Part shown: positions 6,639-10,903 of the stretch, in pieces
Layout: every line of letters begins with the position of its first letter
How positions within the stretch are numbered: position 1 is the first letter of the stretch
Assembly (NCBI GenBank): GCA_023301645.1
Contig: JALZUH010000231.1
Span: 1-10,903 of the forward strand
DNA length: 10,903 bases
Direction of reading: 5' to 3'
From: Akkermansiaceae bacterium
GTDB taxonomy: Bacteria; Verrucomicrobiota; Verrucomicrobiia; Verrucomicrobiales; Akkermansiaceae
Program-made: the position numbers and the translations under genes
Notes under the pieces: generated by a model
The model's input: the letters and a program-made list of their open reading frames with translations, nothing else
Database searches by the model: none
Told to the model about the DNA's origin: nothing

Positions 6639-8138
6639 TTGAATACTCTACCTGTCAGCCCCACCATTGATGTTTTCTCAGAGCTTGCTCAGAAAGGAAA
6701 TGTCGTGCCTGTCTACGCGCAGCTTGCTGCCGATTTCGAAACCCCTCTTTCTGCCTACATGAAAATAAGCGGTGAGAAGGAAGCCTTTCTTTTTGAGAGT
6801 GCTGAGGCCAGTGGAGCCAATAATCGCTACTCCATTCTTGGTAGTAATCCTCGTGCCGTCATCCAAGCCGACGGACAACAAATCACATTCAGAGAAAATG
6901 GCAGCACCCGCCAATGGCAAGCCAAGAGTGATGTGCTCGCAGAGCTAGAAGAGCTCATGGAGCAATACAAGCCTAGCACTACAGAGAATGCCCCGCCCTT
7001 CTTTGGCGGTGCTGTAGGCTACCTATCCTACGACTCTGTGCGACAGTTCGAGCCTAGCATAGGAGCCCCTGCCAAAGACGAACTTGGACTCCCAGACGCG
7101 CTCTTCATCATTGCCGATACTCTACTCATCTTCGACCACCACCTGCGCAGACTCATCGTCATTGCCAATGCCTTCATCGACGAGCACGAAAGCCTAGAAG
7201 CCGCTCACGCCGACGCCAGTAGTAAGATAGCAGCACTCATCGAGAAGCTCGACACCCCACTGCACATCCCACCACTCAATGGCCTAGCTGAATACCAGAC
7301 ACCTGAAGCCGTCAGTAATACCTCTCAGGAAGAATACGAAGCCATGGTCATCAAGGCCAAGGAATACATCGCCGCCGGTGATGCCTTCCAGATCGTGCCC
7401 AGCCAGAGATTTGAAACCGACTACACAGGGAGCCCCGTCAATCTCTACCGAGCCCTACGCCATATCAATCCCTCCCCCTATATGTTTATCTTCCAGCTCG
7501 ACGGCTTCGCCCTCGTAGGAAGCTCACCAGAAGTCCACGTCCGTGCCATCGAAGGCCGCATCGACATCCGCCCTATCGCGGGAACTCGCTGGAGAGGAAA
7601 GACACCAGAGGAAGATGACGCCCTAGCTGCTGATCTCCTCGCTGACACTAAGGAATGCGCTGAGCATCTCATGCTCGTCGACCTAGCCCGCAATGACGTA
7701 GGACGCATCTCCAAGCACGGCAGTGTCACTGTAGACGACTTCATGATCGTCGAGCGATACAGCCACGTCATGCACATTGTCTCCAATGTCCACGGAGAGC
7801 TAGACGAAGCACACACCTCCTATGACGTGCTCAGAGCCACCTTCCCCGCAGGCACCGTCAGCGGCGCCCCTAAGATCCGCGCCATGCAGATCATCAACGA
7901 GCTAGAAAAAAGCAAACGCTGCACCTACTCCGGTGCAGTCGGCTACTTCGGCTGGGATGGAGCACACGACTCATGCATTACCCTGCGCACCTGCCTACTC
8001 AAAGACGGCAAAGCCTACGTTCAGGCAGGCGCAGGTGTCGTCGCCGATAGTAACCCCACCTACGAATACGAGGAAACGGTCAATAAATCAAAAGCCGTCA
8101 TCCGTGCTATCGGACTAGCCAAAACCATTGGAGCATAG
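6639..8138 (+). CDS. trpE: Anthranilate synthase component I
   Basis: TrpE converts chorismate to anthranilate using ammonia delivered by TrpG, the first step of tryptophan synthesis in the cytoplasm. The protein has 499 residues, a normal length. The N-terminal domain has FLFESAE at 50-56, the equivalent of the LLES motif that binds feedback-inhibiting tryptophan. The chorismate-binding domain shows GDAFQIVPSQ (247-256), SSPEVHVR (295-302), PIAGTR (312-317), LVDLARNDVGR (346-356), FPAGTVSGAPK (402-412) and AGAGVVADSNP (463-473). Alanine in PIAGTR, where PabB has lysine (PIKGT), supports TrpE over aminodeoxychorismate synthase. The start is TTG: an in-frame TAA lies at 6618-6620, there is no ATG or GTG between it and the TTG, and the first in-frame ATG (codon 41) would cut into the conserved N-terminus. 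No SD is visible. It is followed after 44 bp by trpG. Confidence 0.96.
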   Translation: MNTLPVSPTIDVFSELAQKGNVVPVYAQLAADFETPLSAYMKISGEKEAFLFESAEASGANNRYSILGSNPRAVIQADGQQITFRENGSTRQWQAKSDVLAELEELMEQYKPSTTENAPPFFGGAVGYLSYDSVRQFEPSIGAPAKDELGLPDALFIIADTLLIFDHHLRRLIVIANAFIDEHESLEAAHADASSKIAALIEKLDTPLHIPPLNGLAEYQTPEAVSNTSQEEYEAMVIKAKEYIAAGDAFQIVPSQRFETDYTGSPVNLYRALRHINPSPYMFIFQLDGFALVGSSPEVHVRAIEGRIDIRPIAGTRWRGKTPEEDDALAADLLADTKECAEHLMLVDLARNDVGRISKHGSVTVDDFMIVERYSHVMHIVSNVHGELDEAHTSYDVLRATFPAGTVSGAPKIRAMQIINELEKSKRCTYSGAVGYFGWDGAHDSCITLRTCLLKDGKAYVQAGAGVVADSNPTYEYEETVNKSKAVIRAIGLAKTIGA

Positions 8139-8182
8139 CTTTCAGAGCATTCCCTCTCACCACCTACCACCTTACTCATCTC

Positions 8183-8770
8183 ATGCTACTCGTCATCGAT
8201 AACTACGACTCATTCACCTATAACATCGTCCAATACTTCGGCGAACTAGGCGCAGAGATAAAAGTCGTGCGCAATGACGCCATCGACCTCGACGGCATCC
8301 GCGAACTAGCCCCTGAGCTTATCTGTATCTCCCCCGGCCCCTGCACACCGAATGAAGCAGGCATTAGCTGTGATGTCATCCGAGAGTTCGGCAGTCATAT
8401 CCCCATACTCGGCGTCTGCCTCGGTCACCAGTCCATTGGCCACGTCTTCGGTGGTGAAGTCGTCCGCGCAGAAACCCTCATGCACGGGAAAACATCACCC
8501 GTCCTCCATGATCAGAAAAGCGTCTTCGCGGGACTACCCAGCCCATTCACCGCCACTCGCTACCACTCACTAGTCGTCAAACGCGAGAGCCTACCCGACT
8601 GCCTAGAGATCACCGCAGAAACAGAAGACGGCATCATCATGGGCATCAGGCACAAAGAATACCCCATCCACGGCGTGCAGTTCCACCCAGAGTCCATTCT
8701 CACCCAAGACGGCATGACGATCCTCAAGAACTTCCTTGATTTAGCAAAGTCACATACGGCCCAAGGATAA
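8183..8770 (+). CDS. trpG: Anthranilate synthase component II (glutamine amidotransferase)
   Basis: This 195-residue class I glutamine amidotransferase releases ammonia from glutamine and channels it to TrpE. It opens with the family's MLLVIDNYDSFTYN, has the oxyanion-region motif SPGPCTP at 50-56, the nucleophile C79 in GVCLGHQ, and H168/E170 in FHPES, so the Cys-His-Glu triad is complete. The length is typical of TrpG/PabA. Position after trpE argues for tryptophan synthesis, but in bacteria with one such subunit it may also serve PabB for folate; no pabB is in the window. The ATG at 8183 follows C/T-rich sequence without an SD. The 3' end carries the SD of the next gene, which starts 5 bp after the stop. 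Confidence 0.95.
   Translation: MLLVIDNYDSFTYNIVQYFGELGAEIKVVRNDAIDLDGIRELAPELICISPGPCTPNEAGISCDVIREFGSHIPILGVCLGHQSIGHVFGGEVVRAETLMHGKTSPVLHDQKSVFAGLPSPFTATRYHSLVVKRESLPDCLEITAETEDGIIMGIRHKEYPIHGVQFHPESILTQDGMTILKNFLDLAKSHTAQG
8763..8767 (+). promoter_or_regulatory. Shine-Dalgarno AAGGA inside the trpG end
   Basis: AAGGA lies 8 nt ahead of the ATG at 8776, overlapping the last sense codons of trpG. It is the only convincing SD in front of any gene in the window, and fixes the start of the ATP-grasp-like gene. It implies translational coupling or re-initiation after trpG. Confidence 0.65.
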
Positions 8771-8775
8771 ACGAG

Positions 8776-10068
8776 ATGATAACCCTCGACAGCATCACCG
8801 CAGCACTTCCTGACTCCAAGCTCAGAAACGATAGCAGCTGGTTATTCTCTCCCAAGCCACTCCCACTGGATAAAAAAACATCCAAAGCCATCACCAAACT
8901 CGGCCACCCACTCGCCCAGTTTCAAAAAGCCTCGAACTCCATCTATCAGCGCAGTGCCAAAGGCAAACTCCCCGCATGGATTCACCAGCTACTCGACGCC
9001 GGTAAACCATCATGGATGACCCAAGTGCAGCGCTCTACAGAGCTGCGAGACACTCTCCCCAGAGTCATCCGCCCCGACCTCATCCTCACTGGCGATGATC
9101 AGCACACCAGCTTCGCCCTCACCGAGCTCGACTCCGTGCCAGGTGGTATGGGAATCACCCTCTGGCTATCACAATTCTACGCCAAGCATGACTTCGACAT
9201 TTTAGGTGGAGCACACGGTATACGCGACGGCTTTCAATCTCTCATGCCTAGTGAAGAAGGAGGTGGCCGTATCCTCATTAGTGAAGAATCTGCCGACTAC
9301 CTCCCTGAGATGCAGTGGCTTGCTGACCAGTGCCAAGACATCATCACCCAGTCCGCAGAAGACCAAAACAACCAAGGTGCTAACACGCCCACCTACCGAT
9401 TCTTCGAATGGTTCGACTGGGAGAATATCACTGCTGCCAAAGACCTCGCCCAATCACCACAGCTCACCCCCCCCTGTAAGCCCCACCTCGAAGAAAAACT
9501 CTGGCTAGCCCTCCTCTGGTCACCTGCCATGCGTGGCATCTGGCAGCAAGAACTCAGAGGCAGCCACCTCCAACGCCTCCGCGAAATCACCCCACACGGC
9601 TGGGTTGTCGACCCGACACCACTACCGCCACACGCATCACTTCCACGACTCGATGCACACTCATGGAGCGAAGTCGCCCACTTCAGCCAGAAAGAACGCC
9701 AGCTAGTATTAAAAGTAAGTGGCTTCTCAGAACAAGCATGGGGATCACGCGGCGTCTACATCGGCCACGACATGCCACAGGACGAATGGGCACAGCAGAT
9801 CCAACAAGCCACTGACGAATTCACCACGCAGCCACGAATGATGCAGTCATTCCACGCAGGGAAAATCATCAAGCACCCCTACTTCGACCCAGATACGGGT
9901 GAGGAAAAGCTCATGAAAGGAAGAGTAAGACTCTGCCCCTACTACTTCACCGCCCAAGATGGTAAAACCATTCTAGGAGGCTGCCTAGCCACCATTGTGC
10001 CCGCCGACAAAAAGAAAATCCACGGCATGAAAGACGGCATCCTCGTCCCCTGCTCACTAGCAGAATAA
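8776..10068 (+). CDS. ATP-grasp-like protein of unknown function, coupled to trpG
   Basis: The 430-residue protein is predicted soluble, without signal peptide or membrane segments. Residues 99-130 read RPDLILT then ALTELDSVPGGMGITLWL, resembling the metal/substrate-binding E-N/D-x-PGG segment of glutathionylspermidine-synthase-like and circularly permuted ATP-grasp enzymes. The C-terminal third looks like an ATP-grasp nucleotide fold: VLKVSGF with K313, the glycine-rich AWGSRGVYIG loop (321-330), QPRMMQSF (352-359), GRVRLCPYYF (382-391), GGCLATIVPADKKKIHGM (401-418) and a final GILVPC. Metal-binding residues lying before the nucleotide loop suggests circular permutation. ATP-grasp enzymes usually ligate a carboxylate to an amine or thiol, so a peptide- or amide-bond ligase is inferred; the substrate is unknown. 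The gene starts 5 bp after trpG with its own SD. The family assignment comes from pattern recognition without a search and could be wrong in detail. Confidence 0.72.
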   Translation: MITLDSITAALPDSKLRNDSSWLFSPKPLPLDKKTSKAITKLGHPLAQFQKASNSIYQRSAKGKLPAWIHQLLDAGKPSWMTQVQRSTELRDTLPRVIRPDLILTGDDQHTSFALTELDSVPGGMGITLWLSQFYAKHDFDILGGAHGIRDGFQSLMPSEEGGGRILISEESADYLPEMQWLADQCQDIITQSAEDQNNQGANTPTYRFFEWFDWENITAAKDLAQSPQLTPPCKPHLEEKLWLALLWSPAMRGIWQQELRGSHLQRLREITPHGWVVDPTPLPPHASLPRLDAHSWSEVAHFSQKERQLVLKVSGFSEQAWGSRGVYIGHDMPQDEWAQQIQQATDEFTTQPRMMQSFHAGKIIKHPYFDPDTGEEKLMKGRVRLCPYYFTAQDGKTILGGCLATIVPADKKKIHGMKDGILVPCSLAE

Positions 10069-10215
10069 AAACATCGCCAAGCGAAGTGAGAAACATGTGA
10101 AAAATTCACGAAATTCATTGTCTAAGCCTGTAACTTACCGCATAGAAAACACACCAAGCGATACAACACCCCCCTCTATCAACTCGCTAATACACTCAAA
10201 CTCAACAACCCTACC
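10069..10215 (+). other. Intergenic region before the membrane coiled-coil gene
   Basis: This 147-bp gap holds a perfect inverted repeat GTGAA-AAA-TTCAC at 10097-10109, which could be an operator or a weak 3' hairpin for the gene upstream; no T-run follows. A poor sigma-70-like pair, TTGTCT (10118-10123) and CATAGA (10141-10146) with a 17-bp spacer, is the best promoter candidate. The last 50 bases are C/A-rich with no SD. Confidence 0.3.
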
Positions 10216-10903
10216 ATGAGCACTAACAATAATAACTCGGAGAAGACCATCAAGCCCTTTGAAAGAAACATCGCCATAGGTGCTGTCGTCATCGGCCTAG
10301 CAGCATTTCCATTCCTCCTCGGCAAATGCAGCACAAGCGACCTATCACTCGACACCAAGTCCAGTGTCATCAACGCATCACCTGCAACGACTCAAATCGT
10401 AGCCAGCACTGGTGATCATGCTGAGCTCGCCAAGCTCCAAGCCGAGCTTGACCAAGCCTACGGACACATCGACGTTGCCCAAGACGAAATGACTGATGCT
10501 CGTAATAAAAACTACGCGCTTCAAGAAGAAATCGAGCGCCTAGAAGGCCTTCAGGGAAATGACCGCCCAGCTGCACCTGTAGTAGTGACAGAGGCAGCTC
10601 CTGTCGAAGAAGTAGCAGTCGCACCAGCAGGCCCGGATCCACAGATCGCCATTCTTGCAGCACAGCTCGCTACGCTCAAGACAAGCTCATCAAGCAGCCT
10701 ATCTACCGTCAATACCAAGCTCAAAGATGTGCAGGCTAAGCTCGCAACCACCACTGCTGATAATCAAGCAAAGCAGGCAAAAATCGCAGAGCTCAACCAA
10801 ATCATCAGCAAAGATGACAAGGCTAAGCGCGAGCAGAACATCAACAAAACGATCACATCCCTCCGTGACGAAAACACAGAGCTAAGAAGACTCCAAACTA
10901 AGC
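10216..10903 (+). CDS. Membrane-anchored coiled-coil protein, 3' end cut by window
   Basis: An open frame runs from the ATG at 10216 to the window edge (229 complete codons) with the codon style of the neighbouring genes. Residues 1-18 are polar and basic (MSTNNNNSEK, FERN), followed by one transmembrane segment at about 19-36 (IAIGAVVIGLAAFPFLLG), then a periplasmic or otherwise extracytoplasmic region. That region has two heptad-like helical stretches rich in Ala, Glu, Gln, Lys and Leu (about 68-112 and 143-229), split by a Pro/Ala/Val-rich linker at 118-141. The pattern suits an envelope protein that spans or organises the periplasm; its C-terminal domain is missing from the window, so no family can be named. 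K37-C38 after the membrane segment does not fit a lipobox. No SD precedes the start. Confidence 0.75.
   Translation, partial: MSTNNNNSEKTIKPFERNIAIGAVVIGLAAFPFLLGKCSTSDLSLDTKSSVINASPATTQIVASTGDHAELAKLQAELDQAYGHIDVAQDEMTDARNKNYALQEEIERLEGLQGNDRPAAPVVVTEAAPVEEVAVAPAGPDPQIAILAAQLATLKTSSSSSLSTVNTKLKDVQAKLATTTADNQAKQAKIAELNQIISKDDKAKREQNINKTITSLRDENTELRRLQTK

Noticed and set aside
6626..6670. Short ORF starting ATG CTT CGC as a trp leader peptide
   Set aside because: It reads about 14 codons with no Trp codons, in a different frame overlapping the trpE start, with no SD or attenuator hairpins.
6639..8770. pabB/pabA (aminodeoxychorismate synthase) instead of trpE/trpG
   Set aside because: PIAGTR (not PIKGT) and the LLES-like FLFESAE regulatory motif favour anthranilate synthase. 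Dual use of TrpG cannot be excluded.
10321..10332. Lipobox at the membrane segment of the last gene (LLGKC)
   Set aside because: Lysine at -1 and glycine at -2 do not fit the [LVI][ASTVI][GAS]C pattern, so a single transmembrane anchor is preferred.
10551..10885. Open frames on both strands overlapping the last gene
   Set aside because: The frame from 10216 has a coherent membrane-plus-coiled-coil protein and the local codon style; the others are low-complexity shadows.
1..10903. CRISPR arrays, IS elements, tRNA/rRNA genes or defence modules
   Set aside because: No regularly spaced repeats, transposase-like proteins, terminal inverted repeats, cloverleaf sequences or known defence domains were seen on reading both strands.

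Overview
The window looks like a chromosomal stretch from a PVC-group bacterium, most likely a (marine) verrucomicrobium. The reasons are a type I sulfatase with a CxPxR site, a secreted SGNH hydrolase, a small coiled-coil/zinc-ribbon protein, C-rich third codon positions at moderate GC, and almost no Shine-Dalgarno sequences. This placement is inferred from gene content, not from a marker gene.

Layout. Positions 1-49 hold the last codons of an unidentified + strand gene. A TatD-family metal-dependent hydrolase (96-899, +) follows and converges, 6 bp apart, on an exported sulfatase (906 to about 2516, -). A 0.2 kb divergent gap separates the sulfatase from a 119-residue coiled-coil/zinc-ribbon protein (2732-3091, +), which converges on tex, an S1-domain RNA-binding factor (3153-5552, -). 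A second divergent gap of about 0.2 kb leads to a secreted SGNH hydrolase (5751-6536, +). Next come trpE (6639-8138, TTG start) and trpG (8183-8770), the two subunits of anthranilate synthase. A 430-residue protein resembling circularly permuted ATP-grasp / glutathionylspermidine-synthase-like enzymes (8776-10068) starts 5 bp after trpG, with an SD inside the trpG end. The window closes inside a membrane-anchored coiled-coil protein (10216 to beyond 10903).

How the genes fit together. TrpG supplies ammonia from glutamine and TrpE uses it to turn chorismate into anthranilate, the first committed step of tryptophan synthesis. The downstream ATP-grasp-like gene is very probably co-translated with trpG but has no assigned role, and it is the most interesting unknown here. 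The sulfatase and SGNH hydrolase both appear exported and would suit removal of sulfate and acyl groups from polysaccharides, but they are separated by tex and are not one operon. tatD and tex are housekeeping genes.

No mobile element, CRISPR array, rRNA, tRNA or recognisable defence system was seen. No gene-free stretch exceeds 300 bases. Regulatory calls are limited to short inverted repeats and one clear RBS; promoter guesses were too weak to list.
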